Counted from the stretch's first letter, positions 17,215 to 26,890 are shown. The stretch is DNA of 64,000 nucleotides from an uncultured Eubacteriales bacterium (GCA_934432675.1 CAKRYT010000001.1:186001-250000), one strand, 5' to 3'. The notes: generated by a model not told the origin, from the sequence alone. Numbers and translations: made by a program.

Positions 17215-18645
17215 ATGAAAATCCTTTACGCAACGAGTGAAGCCGCCCCCTTCGCCGCTTCCGGCGGGCTTGGGGATGTTTTGGGTGCATTGCCGCGGAC
17301 CCTCAAATCGCTGAACCCGAAGGAGAATGAGGTCAGTGTCATTCTTCCTTTGTATGGGCAGATATCCGAAGCGCAGCGCAAAAACATGAAATACCTTACC
17401 TCCTACGAAATACGGTACTCCTGGCGCAACGAGTATTGCGGTATTTTCCGCGCAACGGTCGACGGGGTCAACTATTACTTTATTGACAACGAACAGTACT
17501 TCAAACGCCCGGGATCCCTCTACGGACAATATGACGACGGTGAGCGGTTTGCCTTTTTCTCTATGGCGGTCATCGAATTCATGCTGCGCATGAATGAGAT
17601 ACCGGACGTCCTGCACGCGAACGATTGGCAGACGGCGATGACGGTCGTCTATCTCCGCACTAAATATGCGTGCTGTGAGGCTTTGCGCGGGGTGAAGACT
17701 GTTTTCACCATTCATAATATTGAATACCAGGGCAAGTTTGATCCGTATATTCTCGGGAATGTGTTTGCGCTGGATGAGAAATACAAGTCTATCCTGGAAT
17801 ATGACGGTTGTCTGAATCTGATGAAGGGGGCGATCGTATGTGCCGACCGTGTCAACACTGTCAGCCCGAACTATGCGAACGAATTGCGCCACGCCTTCTT
17901 TGCCTGCGGGTTGCAGAATATTATCAATATGTACGCCTATAAGATCTGTGGGGTTATCAACGGTATCGATACCGTCTATTTCTCGCCGGACCGCGGCGGA
18001 GATATCGATTATCCGTATGACGCCTCGACGGTGACGGAGGGTAAGGCAAAGAACAAACTTGCACTCCAAAAAGAACTTGGTCTTACGCAGGATGCGGGCA
18101 TACCGATGATCGTCATGATCACACGCCTGACGCATGCGAAGGGACTCGATCTCGTTTTACGAATCTTCGAGGAACTGATGCAGGAGAATGTACAGTTCGT
18201 CCTGCTCGGTACCGGTGATGAGCAGTATGAAAGAATTCTCACCAATCTGGCGTCCCGAAACAGCGGTAAGGCGAGAGCACTCATCAAATTCGACCGTGTA
18301 CTCTCCAAACATTTGTATGCATCGGCGGATTTGTTCCTGATGCCGTCGAAGAGCGAGCCGTGCGGGCTCTCGCAAATGATTGCCTGTGCATACGGGACCA
18401 TACCGATTGTGCGCGCTGTCGGCGGTCTTTATGACTCCATTATGCCGTACGGGGCAGAGGGGTCCAACGGTTTCCAGTTTAACAATTTCAACGCACATGA
18501 AATGCTCTTCAAAATCAAGGATGCACTGTCGGTCTACTACAACAAACCGGAATGGAATGCGCTCGTACAGCGCGCCATGCATACGGACTTTACGTGGAAA
18601 AAATCCGCAGAAAAATATCTTGATATTTACAAAAGTTTATTTTAA
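17215..18645 (+). CDS. glgA: Glycogen synthase (ADP-glucose type)
   Basis: Transfers glucose from ADP-glucose to the growing alpha-1,4 chain. 476 residues, a GT5 family length. The N-terminal KILYATSEAAPFAASGGLGDVLGALP contains the KxGGL-like nucleotide-binding loop (here SGGLGD); the GT-B C-terminal domain has MIVMITRLTHAKGLDL and the PSKSEPCGLSQMIACAYG donor-binding motif with the conserved glutamate. Follows glgD by 24 bases with AGGAAGG before the ATG. Confidence 0.96.
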   Translation: MKILYATSEAAPFAASGGLGDVLGALPRTLKSLNPKENEVSVILPLYGQISEAQRKNMKYLTSYEIRYSWRNEYCGIFRATVDGVNYYFIDNEQYFKRPGSLYGQYDDGERFAFFSMAVIEFMLRMNEIPDVLHANDWQTAMTVVYLRTKYACCEALRGVKTVFTIHNIEYQGKFDPYILGNVFALDEKYKSILEYDGCLNLMKGAIVCADRVNTVSPNYANELRHAFFACGLQNIINMYAYKICGVINGIDTVYFSPDRGGDIDYPYDASTVTEGKAKNKLALQKELGLTQDAGIPMIVMITRLTHAKGLDLVLRIFEELMQENVQFVLLGTGDEQYERILTNLASRNSGKARALIKFDRVLSKHLYASADLFLMPSKSEPCGLSQMIACAYGTIPIVRAVGGLYDSIMPYGAEGSNGFQFNNFNAHEMLFKIKDALSVYYNKPEWNALVQRAMHTDFTWKKSAEKYLDIYKSLF

Positions 18646-18666
18646 TGAGGGAAAGATTTTAAGCCG

Positions 18667-21138
18667 ATGAATAATGCAAGTAAAAAGACAACGAAATCAT
18701 CGTCCGATAAGGAGGGGATTACAGAGGCACAATTGCGTGAAAAACTGAAAGCGAAGCTTCTGGCCAGGGGCATTGCGGACCCGACGGCGGCGACGACGGA
18801 GCAACTGTATACCGCAACTGTCGGTGTCGTCAAGGACATTATGACCAAGAACCGCAACGCCTACAAAAAGCGAATCAAAGCACAAGAGAGCAAAAAAGTC
18901 TGCTATCTGTGCATGGAATTTCTGCTCGGACGTTCGCTTCTCAACAATACCCAGAATCTCGGGATCTACGACATCCTGTGCCGTGTACTCAAAGGATTCG
19001 GCAGTTCCTTTGATCGCGTGTATGCCTGCGAGATCGACCCCGGTCTCGGCAACGGCGGCCTCGGCAGACTCGCAGCCTGCTTCATGGATTCGCTCAGTAA
19101 CCTGAACTATGCGGCAAACGGGTATTCGCTTTGCTATGAAAACGGTCTTTTTAAGCAGAAACTCATCGACGGGGAACAAGTAGAACTGCCCGATGAATGG
19201 ATCGAAAAGGGCGGTGCATGGCTTTTCCCGCGCCCCGAGAAGAGCGTGATCGTCCGTTTCGGGGGCGAGGTCAACGAAACGTGGGAGAACGGTGAACTGA
19301 AAATCGTCAACACCGATTATGACGAAGTGCGGGCGGTACCGTACGACGTGATGATCCCCGGTGCCGATTCGGATGCCACCAACACCCTGAGACTTTGGCG
19401 CGCACGCGAAAACCGCAGTACACCGGTTGGGTATGCGACACAGGGGACTTATCTGAAAACGCTTGAAGAAAAGGCAAACGTCGAGGAGATCACGAGACAG
19501 CTCTACCCGCCGGATCATAATGATTCCGGTAAACTCCTGCGTCTTACGCAGCAGTATTTCCTCGTTTCCGCATCCTTGCAATCCATCATCCGCGATTATT
19601 TCGCGGAGAACGGGTCTCTCGAAAACTTCGAAAACCGTGTGGCAATCCATATCAACGATACGCACCCGACTCTGGCGATTCCCGAACTCATGCGTATTTT
19701 GATGGACGTCTATTCATATAGCTGGGATCAGGCATGGGGGGTCATTGTTAAGTGCATTACCTATACCAATCATACCGTCATGCCCGAGGCACTTGAATGC
19801 TGGCGTGTGGATCTGTTCCGCATGAAACTGCCGCGCCTTTTCTCAATCATCACCGAGATCAACCGTCGTTTCTGCGCCGATCTGTGGAACCTGTACCCGG
19901 GTGACTGGGACAGAATCTCCCGCATGGCCGTAATCGGTTATAACCAGGTGCGCATGGCAAACCTTTGCGTTGTCGCATCGCATACGGTGAACGGGGTCTC
20001 CGCGCTACACTCCGAAATCCTGAAAAATACGATCTTCCACGACTACTATAAGATGACACCGTGGAAGTTCACCAATGTCACGAACGGTGTTGTGCACCGC
20101 CGCTGGCTTTGCTATGCCAACCCTGAACTGTCGGCACTCCTGACCGACTGCATCGGCTCCGAATTCCGTCAGTCACCCTCACTTCTGTCGAACTTCGAGG
20201 GGTATGCATCCGATGAGGAAGTGTTGAAACGGTTGACGCAGGTCAAGCGCGATAACAAGGCAAGATTTGCAAAGTGGGCATTTGATAAATGCGGAGCCGT
20301 CATTGACCCGGATTCCATTTTCGACGTGCAGATCAAGCGTCTGCACGAGTATAAGAGACAGCTCCTCAACGTCCTCAAAATCATGAGTATTTACAATGAG
20401 TTGCTTTCGAATCCGAATGCGGAATTCGCCCCCCAAACCTTCATTTTCGGTGCGAAGGCGGCACCCGGTTATGTGATGGCGAAGAAGGTCATCCGCCTCA
20501 TCTGGTTCCTCGCCAAAGAGTTGGAGAGCAACCCCCGCACCAAAGATCGCATCAAGATCGTATTTATGGAGGACTACAACGTTTCGACTGCCGAGGTATT
20601 GATTCCGGCCGCTGACCTCTCCGAACAGATATCTCTTGCCGGCAAGGAAGCCTCCGGCACGAGCAACATGAAACTCATGATGAACGGTGCCGTCACCATC
20701 GGTACGATGGACGGTGCGAACGTCGAGATCTGCAACTCCGTCGGCGACGACAACATTTATATCTTCGGTCTCAACAGTTGGGAGGTCGAGGAGCTTTGGA
20801 GACAAGGCTACGAGGCGCGTGACTATTACCACAACTCCGAGCGGTTACGTGCTGTAATCGACCGCTTTTCAATGCCGATCGGCGGGGAAGATTTCTCCTC
20901 CATCGCCGATTACCTCATCAACGGCGGTTACAGTGTTGCGGACCCGTATATGTGCCTCGCCGATTTCGATTCGTATTACAACGAATATCAGCGGGCAATC
21001 GCGGATTACACCGTAAGTCCGACGGAATGGGCGCGTAAATCCCTTGTGAATATCGCGTCGTCCGGCCGTTTCTCTTCCGATATCAGCATCCAGAACTACG
21101 CCAACAATATCTGGCGTATTTCTCCGGTCAGAAAATGA
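18667..21138 (+). CDS. glgP: Glycogen/starch alpha-glucan phosphorylase
   Basis: Releases glucose 1-phosphate from glycogen using phosphate and pyridoxal phosphate. 823 residues, normal for GT35. The pyridoxal-phosphate site KEASGTSNMKLMMNGAVTIG is clear near residue 660, and the catalytic GNGGLGRLAACFMDS near residue 120. The first about 45 residues are Lys/Ala rich and poorly structured. The ribosome binding site is weak (GAGGGAAAG some 10-18 bases upstream), suggesting lower translation than glgA. Its stop overlaps the start of the amylase gene as ATGA. Confidence 0.96.
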   Translation: MNNASKKTTKSSSDKEGITEAQLREKLKAKLLARGIADPTAATTEQLYTATVGVVKDIMTKNRNAYKKRIKAQESKKVCYLCMEFLLGRSLLNNTQNLGIYDILCRVLKGFGSSFDRVYACEIDPGLGNGGLGRLAACFMDSLSNLNYAANGYSLCYENGLFKQKLIDGEQVELPDEWIEKGGAWLFPRPEKSVIVRFGGEVNETWENGELKIVNTDYDEVRAVPYDVMIPGADSDATNTLRLWRARENRSTPVGYATQGTYLKTLEEKANVEEITRQLYPPDHNDSGKLLRLTQQYFLVSASLQSIIRDYFAENGSLENFENRVAIHINDTHPTLAIPELMRILMDVYSYSWDQAWGVIVKCITYTNHTVMPEALECWRVDLFRMKLPRLFSIITEINRRFCADLWNLYPGDWDRISRMAVIGYNQVRMANLCVVASHTVNGVSALHSEILKNTIFHDYYKMTPWKFTNVTNGVVHRRWLCYANPELSALLTDCIGSEFRQSPSLLSNFEGYASDEEVLKRLTQVKRDNKARFAKWAFDKCGAVIDPDSIFDVQIKRLHEYKRQLLNVLKIMSIYNELLSNPNAEFAPQTFIFGAKAAPGYVMAKKVIRLIWFLAKELESNPRTKDRIKIVFMEDYNVSTAEVLIPAADLSEQISLAGKEASGTSNMKLMMNGAVTIGTMDGANVEICNSVGDDNIYIFGLNSWEVEELWRQGYEARDYYHNSERLRAVIDRFSMPIGGEDFSSIADYLINGGYSVADPYMCLADFDSYYNEYQRAIADYTVSPTEWARKSLVNIASSGRFSSDISIQNYANNIWRISPVRK

Positions 21139-23048
21139 CGGATCTGACTGCTTTACGCCCGAATTCGTCGGTTTCGCTCTCGTGTCGGGGGCGGTTACTG
21201 TACGGAAACGGCACGGAAGACTCCGAATATCGCCGCGCGTTCACGCGCGGCGATCTCTTGCGTTTTGATTTCTATCTGCCGCGCCAATACGGTGCCACCG
21301 CGGCGCAGATCGTCGTTAAAAGCGATGCGGACGGCTCCGTCATGTCCCATGAATTGCATTGGGAAGGGCTGTATTTGGCAGAAGACCGTTGGTCCTGTAC
21401 CGTACGGACGGAACAGATGGCCCCCGGGCTGTATTACATCAAGCCTACCTACTGCGGAATTGCCGGTACTGTTACGGGCATACGGGAGGACGGCGTGACC
21501 TGCCACTTTGCCACGGACACCGATGTGCATACCTATCAACTCACCATCTCTGAATTTGCATATCCCGCCCCGACTTTTATGGAGGGGGGGATTATGTACC
21601 AGATCTTTGTCGACAGATTCTGCCGAGGTGCCGAGACGCCCGTGCGCGAGGACGCAATCCTTTACAACGATTGGGAGGGGGGAATCCCCGAGTATCCGCC
21701 ATATCCCGGTGCACCGCTTGAAAACAATACGTTTTTCGGGGGGAATTTGCAGGGGATTACGGCAAAACTCGATTATCTGGCTTCTCTCGGCGTCACCTGC
21801 CTGTACCTCACGCCGATTTTTGAGGCGTATTCCAATCACAAATACGACACCGGTGACTACATGACGGTGGATGCCATGTTCGGCGGGGAAGCGGCACTGC
21901 GCGATCTTCTGCGGGAAGTGAAAAAGCGAGGCATGCGACTGATTCTCGACGGCGTTTTCAATCATACGGGTGATGACAGTGTCTACTTCAACCGCCGGGG
22001 GCGTTATGCCTCGCTTGGGGCATATCAGTCAAAAGAATCTCCCTACTATCCGTGGTATGATTTTCAGGAATTTCCGGACCGGTACACTTGTTGGTGGAAC
22101 ATACCGATTTTGCCGCGCATTCACACGGAGGTGCCTTCTTGCCGTGAGTATTTTCTGCAACCTGGTGGTGTCATAGATCGGTATGCCTCCATGGGCGTGG
22201 ACGGCTTCCGTCTGGATGTCGTCGACGAACTGCCTGATATTTTTGTTGACGGTATCAAGGAACGCCTGGACCGGACAAACCGAGAGAACGTTCTTTACGG
22301 TGAGGTCTGGGAAGACGCCTCCAATAAAGTGGCATACGGGCGTAGGAGGCGTTATTATACCGGGCGGCAACTGGACGGTGTCATGAATTATGAACTGCGG
22401 CGAGGAATATTGCAGTTCTTGCGCCATCGAGACCCTGCTGCTTTGCGGTATGCACTCACGGAAGTGATGCCGAATACACCGCGCCGCATCCTGAATTGTC
22501 AGATGAACCTCATCGGCACGCATGACACGATGCGAATCCTGACGGCACTCGCCGGAGAGACGCCGGAGGGACACTCCAATGACGAACTTGCCAAAATGCG
22601 CTTGACGGAAGAACAAAAGAAGACGGCTGTCGAGCGACTCAAAATTGCATATACGATTCTTGCAACGCTCCCGGGTGTACCGATGATTTATTACGGGGAC
22701 GAGGTGGGGATGGAAGGGTATTCGGACCCGTTTAACAGGCGACCTTTCCCGTGGCATCACATGGATGACGTCATTTTGGAGCATTATCGCTCGGTGGGGC
22801 GCATTCGCCATGGCCGCCCCGAATACCGAAACGGTGCCTTCCGTTTATTGCGACTGGATACAGACACTCTTGCATATGAGCGGACGGACGGGGCGCATAC
22901 GTCGCTGATACTTGTGAACAACGGAGACGATACCAAAACGTTTGTGCTCCCATCGGGTGTCTGGCGGGATCTCACGAGCGAGGACAGCCTTTGCCACGAG
23001 TCATTTGCGGTTTTGCCGCATACGGCGGCGATCCTCGGCAAAGAATAA
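21135..23048 (+). CDS. GH13 alpha-glycosidase (neopullulanase/cyclomaltodextrinase-like)
   Basis: Hydrolyses alpha-glucans, probably debranching or shortening limit dextrins left by GlgP. 637 residues: an N-terminal beta-sandwich (about 1-145, CBM34-like), the barrel with GGNLQGITAKLDYLASLGV, LILDGVFNHTGDDS, nucleophile D361 (GFRLDVVDELPD), acid/base E390 (YGEVWEDA) and D464 (IGTHDTMR), then a C-terminal beta domain. No signal peptide, so cytoplasmic. Last gene of the glycogen operon, coupled to glgP. Exact linkage preference cannot be read from sequence. Confidence 0.9.
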   Translation: MTDLTALRPNSSVSLSCRGRLLYGNGTEDSEYRRAFTRGDLLRFDFYLPRQYGATAAQIVVKSDADGSVMSHELHWEGLYLAEDRWSCTVRTEQMAPGLYYIKPTYCGIAGTVTGIREDGVTCHFATDTDVHTYQLTISEFAYPAPTFMEGGIMYQIFVDRFCRGAETPVREDAILYNDWEGGIPEYPPYPGAPLENNTFFGGNLQGITAKLDYLASLGVTCLYLTPIFEAYSNHKYDTGDYMTVDAMFGGEAALRDLLREVKKRGMRLILDGVFNHTGDDSVYFNRRGRYASLGAYQSKESPYYPWYDFQEFPDRYTCWWNIPILPRIHTEVPSCREYFLQPGGVIDRYASMGVDGFRLDVVDELPDIFVDGIKERLDRTNRENVLYGEVWEDASNKVAYGRRRRYYTGRQLDGVMNYELRRGILQFLRHRDPAALRYALTEVMPNTPRRILNCQMNLIGTHDTMRILTALAGETPEGHSNDELAKMRLTEEQKKTAVERLKIAYTILATLPGVPMIYYGDEVGMEGYSDPFNRRPFPWHHMDDVILEHYRSVGRIRHGRPEYRNGAFRLLRLDTDTLAYERTDGAHTSLILVNNGDDTKTFVLPSGVWRDLTSEDSLCHESFAVLPHTAAILGKE

Positions 23049-23079
23049 GAGAACGGGAGGGTCAACCTCCCGTTTCTCT
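23048..23079. terminator. Bidirectional terminator at a convergent gene end
   Basis: AGAGAACGGGAGG (23048-23060) pairs with CCTCCCGTTTCTCT (23066-23079). The stop codon of the minus-strand aminotransferase lies in the loop. Confidence 0.8.
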
Positions 23080-24204
23080 GCTTTCACGCGTTTTCAGGTA
23101 GTCACGTAGTTTCCGAGCAACGGCATTTGCCTGGGCACGGGTACTGAACGGACCGCAGGAGAGACGGACAAGTCCGGTATCCAATGTACCGAGAGTCCGA
23201 TGCGCGAGCGGGGCGCAATGCAGTCCCCCCCGTACGCAGATGCCTGCCGCGTCGAGTGCCGCGGAAGTCTCGTCGGATGATTCGCCCGTGAGCCGAAAAG
23301 CCGTGATGCCGCTTGTTGCCTCCGAAAAGAGTTCAATCTCCGGGATGGAGCGCAGCAATTGATGCATTTGGACTGTGAAATCGTGTTCTTTTTTTTCAAT
23401 GGACGCTATCCCGTGTTTCAGGAGCCACGAGACGGAGGCCCCGAGGGCACCGATGGCGGGGGTGGAAAGTGTGCCGGGCTCCAAACGGTCCGGCAAATAG
23501 GCCGGCATATACGGGGAGAGAGAATCGGCACCGCTCCCTCCCTGAAAGACATCGCGGATGCCGTCCCCGTTACGGAGATACAGGATACCCGATCCCTGTA
23601 TACCGAGCAATCCCTTATGCCCCGGGGCGCACAATGCATCGCACGGTATACGCCGCACATCCACTTCGCGGTGCCCGATGCTCTGCGATGCATCCAATAT
23701 ACAATAGATGCCATTTTTGCGGCAAAAACGGGCAATCATTTCAACAGGCAATATGACCCCTGTCACATTGGAAATGTGGGTGCAGAGAAGCATTTTGGTT
23801 GCGGGGGTCAACATATTTGACAGGGTTTCTTCCGTCAGATCCTCGTGCGGGAATATCGAATAGGTGATCAGGCCGTCTTCCTTTAAACGATGCAAAGGCC
23901 TGAAAACGGCATTGTGTTCCACATCGCTTATCAAAACGTGCATTCCGGGTACAAGTCTGGCCCGTAGGATGGTATTGATGGCGAAAGTTGCGTTTTGTGA
24001 AAAGACGATTTGTTCCTCTGTTTCTGCATGAAGAAGGTCGCGTACGACGCATCTCGTCCGATAGACGCATTCTGCCGCGGCGAGGGACAGCCTGTGGCCG
24101 CTTCTGCCCGGGTTGCCCGGATAGACGCGTAACGAACGCGTCAGTTCACGACCGACGCACGCCGGTTTCGGATAGGAAGTTGCGGCATTATCAAGGTAGA
24201 TCAT
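23062..24204 (-). CDS. Class V aminotransferase, cysteine desulfurase-like
   Basis: A 380-residue PLP enzyme that likely takes sulfur (or selenium) from cysteine as a protein persulfide. It starts MIYLDNAATSYPKP, the standard cysteine desulfurase opening; the PLP lysine is K197 in CAPGHKGLLG, and a cysteine sits in the expected substrate loop GGLHCAP. It resembles the EF2568-type desulfurase family rather than IscS or SufS. I moved the start to ATG 24204, because the upstream in-frame stretch overlaps the DUF3343 gene. The overlap of four bases with that gene and their known association suggest a shared sulfur or selenium transfer role. Confidence 0.88.
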   Translation of the reverse strand: MIYLDNAATSYPKPACVGRELTRSLRVYPGNPGRSGHRLSLAAAECVYRTRCVVRDLLHAETEEQIVFSQNATFAINTILRARLVPGMHVLISDVEHNAVFRPLHRLKEDGLITYSIFPHEDLTEETLSNMLTPATKMLLCTHISNVTGVILPVEMIARFCRKNGIYCILDASQSIGHREVDVRRIPCDALCAPGHKGLLGIQGSGILYLRNGDGIRDVFQGGSGADSLSPYMPAYLPDRLEPGTLSTPAIGALGASVSWLLKHGIASIEKKEHDFTVQMHQLLRSIPEIELFSEATSGITAFRLTGESSDETSAALDAAGICVRGGLHCAPLAHRTLGTLDTGLVRLSCGPFSTRAQANAVARKLRDYLKTRESRETGG

Positions 24205-24416
24205 CCTTTGTACGGCTCGTAGGGAATGTGCAGGGGGCGCAGGATGGCGGCCGCCGTCAGGAGCGTCCCCTCCGGCAGTTCCAGACCGTAACTGCATCCG
24301 GAGCGATTCCGTGGTTGCAGTTTGCGGATCCGCGCTCTGATTCCGTTTTCGGAGAGTGCATTTTTTGCCTTCATTGCATAGGTAATGGAGCCGATCAAAA
24401 TGAGGTCTGTATTCAC
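24201..24416 (-). CDS. DUF3343 protein, putative Se/S carrier
   Basis: 71 residues, a small protein of the DUF3343 family. It starts from GTG 24416 with AGGAGG seven bases upstream. The recognisable core is LILIGSITYAMKAKNALSENGI and the central SGCSYGLELPEG with the conserved cysteine. Family members are often encoded beside the desulfurase type found here and are annotated as putative Se/S carriers, without biochemical proof. Its stop overlaps the desulfurase start as ATGA. Confidence 0.82.
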   Translation of the reverse strand: MNTDLILIGSITYAMKAKNALSENGIRARIRKLQPRNRSGCSYGLELPEGTLLTAAAILRPLHIPYEPYKG

Positions 24417-24461
24417 GTTTCCACCTCCTTCCTCGTGCGCGTCTCTATTTTCATTCTATGC

Positions 24462-24475
24462 GTAAAATATTTTAC
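24462..24475. promoter_or_regulatory. Perfect 14-base palindrome in a divergent intergenic region
   Basis: GTAAAATATTTTAC lies between the divergent DUF3343 and MBL hydrolase genes, 46 bases upstream of the DUF3343 start and 20 bases upstream of the -35 box for the hydrolase. It may be an operator, or chance in an AT-rich stretch. Confidence 0.35.
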
Positions 24476-24494
24476 CGTTCTACTGCAAAAACTG

Positions 24495-24523
24495 TGGACA
24501 AACGATGTAAACTATGTTACAAT
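24495..24523 (+). promoter_or_regulatory. Promoter of the MBL hydrolase gene
   Basis: TGGACA at 24495-24500 and TACAAT at 24518-24523, spacer 17, 23 bases before the ATG at 24546. Confidence 0.7.
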
Positions 24524-24545
24524 ACAGGAAAATGAGAGGTCGACT

Positions 24546-25160
24546 ATGCGCGTTCATAATCTTTATGCGGGCGGCTATGCTTCCTGCTGTTATTTTTTGA
24601 CGGACGCTTCTGGATCTTTTGCCGTCGTCATCGATCCATCGGTCCCGCCGCCGTTGTCGGGGGGTAAGTTGCCGGGCGGTATGCATCTCTCGGCCATCCT
24701 CCTGACGCATGCGCATTTTGACCATATGCTTGCCTTGGAGCGTTGGCGTGCGCTCGGCGCACCGGTTTGCGTGTCTAAGGCGGATGTGCAGGGCTTCGAC
24801 GATCCCGGCTATAATGTTTCGGGTGCCTTGTTCGGAGTGCCGACCGTATATGCTTCACCGGATCGGTTACTCCGGGAGGGGGATAGGATTATCTTCGGTG
24901 ACTCCTCTCTGACGGTGCTCGATACACCCGGGCATACGGCGGGCGGAGTATCGTATCTAGGAGATGGAAAATTGTTTTGCGGCGATACCCTGTTTGCAGG
25001 GGGCGGCGTTGGTCGACAGGATGTTTCGGGTGGTTCCGCCAAGGCGATTGGCGCGTCCGTTGCGCGTATTCTGGCACTTCCGCCGGAAACTGTGATTTAT
25101 CCGGGGCATGGGGGCGTGACCACTGTCGCACGTGAAAGAACGATCCACGGTTTATCATAA
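24546..25160 (+). CDS. MBL-fold metallo-hydrolase, glyoxalase II-like
   Basis: 204 residues with the metallo-beta-lactamase metal site: THAHFDHM (HxHxDH) near residue 58, LDTPGHTAGG, FCGDTLFAGG and a C-terminal YPGHGG. This arrangement is typical of glyoxalase II-like or small thioesterase-type hydrolases; substrate cannot be told. The short length, lacking the glyoxalase II C-terminal helical domain, favours the YcbL-type branch. ATG 24546 is chosen because a clear promoter lies just upstream; the open frame further upstream is antisense to the desulfurase. Its stop is 29 bases before glnS. Confidence 0.86.
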   Translation: MRVHNLYAGGYASCCYFLTDASGSFAVVIDPSVPPPLSGGKLPGGMHLSAILLTHAHFDHMLALERWRALGAPVCVSKADVQGFDDPGYNVSGALFGVPTVYASPDRLLREGDRIIFGDSSLTVLDTPGHTAGGVSYLGDGKLFCGDTLFAGGGVGRQDVSGGSAKAIGASVARILALPPETVIYPGHGGVTTVARERTIHGLS

Positions 25161-25190
25161 AGGAGGGCGGGGCATTTCCCGCTACGGATA
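25161..25190 (+). promoter_or_regulatory. Ribosome binding site of glnS separated from its ATG by a hairpin
   Basis: AGGAGG (25161-25166) is 23 bases from the ATG at 25190, too far for normal use. A stem GCGGG (25167-25171) with CCCGC (25178-25182) lies between them; folding it would bring the spacing down to about 7 bases. Confidence 0.5.
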
Positions 25191-26842
25191 TGGAATCTGA
25201 AATCAAAGGTAATTTTATACATGATATCATCGATGCGGATCTTGCAGCCAATCCCGAGCTCAAAGTGCACACGCGCTTTCCGCCGGAGCCGAACGGGTAT
25301 CTGCACATCGGTTCTGCCAAGGCTATATGGATCAACTACATGACCGCAAAGAAGTACGGCGGGCTCTTTAATCTCCGGTACGACGACACCAACCCCTCCA
25401 AAGAGGACAATGAGTATGTCGAATCGATTTATGAGGATTTGAAGTGGCTCGGATGTGAGCCGACCGGCGGCATCTTTTACGGCTCCGATTATTTTGAAAA
25501 GTGCTATGAGTTTGCCATTCAACTCATTCGGCAGGGGGACGCTTACGTGTGCGACCTCTCGCAGGAGGAAATGCGCGAGATGCGCGGTACTTTGACCGAG
25601 CCCGGTCAAAACAGTCCTTATCGTAACCGTACGGTAGAGGAAAACCTTGATCTGTTTGAGCGTATGCGCCGCGGCGAATTCCCGAACGGTGCGAAGACGT
25701 TGCGCGCGAAGATCGATATGGCATCGCCCAACCTCAACATGCGCGATCCCGCTATTTACCGCATCGTGCATACGGCACATCACCGTCAGGGCAACAAATG
25801 GTGCATTTATCCCCTGTACGATTATGCGCATCCGATTCAGGATGCTTTGGAGGGGATAACGCACTCGCTCTGTTCCATCGAGTTTGAAAATCACCGGCCG
25901 CTCTATGAGTGGGTCGTGGATCATATCGGGTTTGAGAAAAAACCCAAGCAGCGCGAATTTGCACGGCTGAACGTGACGCACACAGTGATGAGCAAACGAT
26001 ACCTCCGCCAACTTGTGGAAGATAAACTGGTGGACGGCTGGGATGATCCGAGAATGCCTACGCTCTGCGGCCTCCGTCGCCGTGGTTATACACCGCACGC
26101 CATTTTTGACTTTGTGGAACGCGCGGGTGTCAGTAAGTCCCTCAGCGTGGTCGATATTGAATTGCTTGAACACTGTATCCGCGAGGAGTTGAATGCAGAG
26201 GCACCGCGCCGTATCGCCATCCTGCATCCGGTCAAGGTGGTAATCACCAACTATCCGGAAGGGAAAACGGAGTATTTCACGCTGGCAAATCATCCGCAGC
26301 ACCCTGAGATGGGCACGCGGGAGGTACCTTTTACGCGTGAACTCTATATTGATGCCGATGACTTCGCCGAGGTACCGCCCCCCAAGTTCTTTCGTTTGAA
26401 GCCGGATGGCGAAGTTCGCCTCATGGGCAGTTATATCATTAAACTGAACGAGATTGTGAAGAACGATGACGGGACCGTGAAAGAATTGCACTGCACGGCG
26501 GATCTGGAAACCGGAAACGGCAATCCCGCGGACGGTCGTAAAATCAAGGGGACGATTCACTGGCTCTCTGCGGAGTATGCAAAAGAGGCGACCGTGATGC
26601 TGTACGATCACCTGTTCACACTTGAAAATGTGGCGGATATCCCGGAAGGGAAGGGATTTGACGATTATCTCAACCTTGCTTCCGTCAAGCGTTTGGAACA
26701 CTGCAAACTCGAACCGTCGCTTTCCACCTTTGTCTCGGGAGAGCGGTATCAGTTCGTTCGTGTCGGCTATTTCATCGCCGATACCAAGTACCCCGACACT
26801 TACAACTGCATCGTCGGTCTGAAAGACAGTTACAAAGCATAA
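25190..26842 (+). CDS. glnS: Glutaminyl-tRNA synthetase
   Basis: Charges tRNA-Gln directly with glutamine. 550 residues, class Ib. The HIGH motif reads HIGS in RFPPEPNGYLHIGSAKA and the KMSKS motif reads VMSKRYL. The C-terminal half is the two-barrel anticodon-binding domain (VVITNYPEGKTEYF and onwards). Most Bacillota lack GlnRS and use GatCAB amidation; Clostridia that carry GlnRS are generally thought to have gained it by transfer. No GatCAB genes are in this window. See the ribosome binding site entry for an odd leader. Confidence 0.95.
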   Translation: MESEIKGNFIHDIIDADLAANPELKVHTRFPPEPNGYLHIGSAKAIWINYMTAKKYGGLFNLRYDDTNPSKEDNEYVESIYEDLKWLGCEPTGGIFYGSDYFEKCYEFAIQLIRQGDAYVCDLSQEEMREMRGTLTEPGQNSPYRNRTVEENLDLFERMRRGEFPNGAKTLRAKIDMASPNLNMRDPAIYRIVHTAHHRQGNKWCIYPLYDYAHPIQDALEGITHSLCSIEFENHRPLYEWVVDHIGFEKKPKQREFARLNVTHTVMSKRYLRQLVEDKLVDGWDDPRMPTLCGLRRRGYTPHAIFDFVERAGVSKSLSVVDIELLEHCIREELNAEAPRRIAILHPVKVVITNYPEGKTEYFTLANHPQHPEMGTREVPFTRELYIDADDFAEVPPPKFFRLKPDGEVRLMGSYIIKLNEIVKNDDGTVKELHCTADLETGNGNPADGRKIKGTIHWLSAEYAKEATVMLYDHLFTLENVADIPEGKGFDDYLNLASVKRLEHCKLEPSLSTFVSGERYQFVRVGYFIADTKYPDTYNCIVGLKDSYKA

Positions 26843-26849
26843 GAAAGAT

Positions 26850-26875
26850 AAAAGCCCGACTGCGGTCGGGCTTTT
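26850..26875 (+). terminator. Intrinsic terminator between glnS and the following gene
   Basis: AAAAGCCCGAC pairs with GTCGGGCTTTT around a TGCG loop. The next gene starts 15 bases later with its ribosome binding site AGGAGG (26881-26886), leaving no room for a promoter. Confidence 0.85.
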
Positions 26876-26890
26876 ACGATAGGAGGCAGC

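Noticed and set aside
23062..24416. A selenoprotein or selenium-incorporation locus
   Set aside because: The desulfurase/DUF3343 pair can accompany selenium genes, but selD, selA, selB and a SECIS-like UGA context are not seen.
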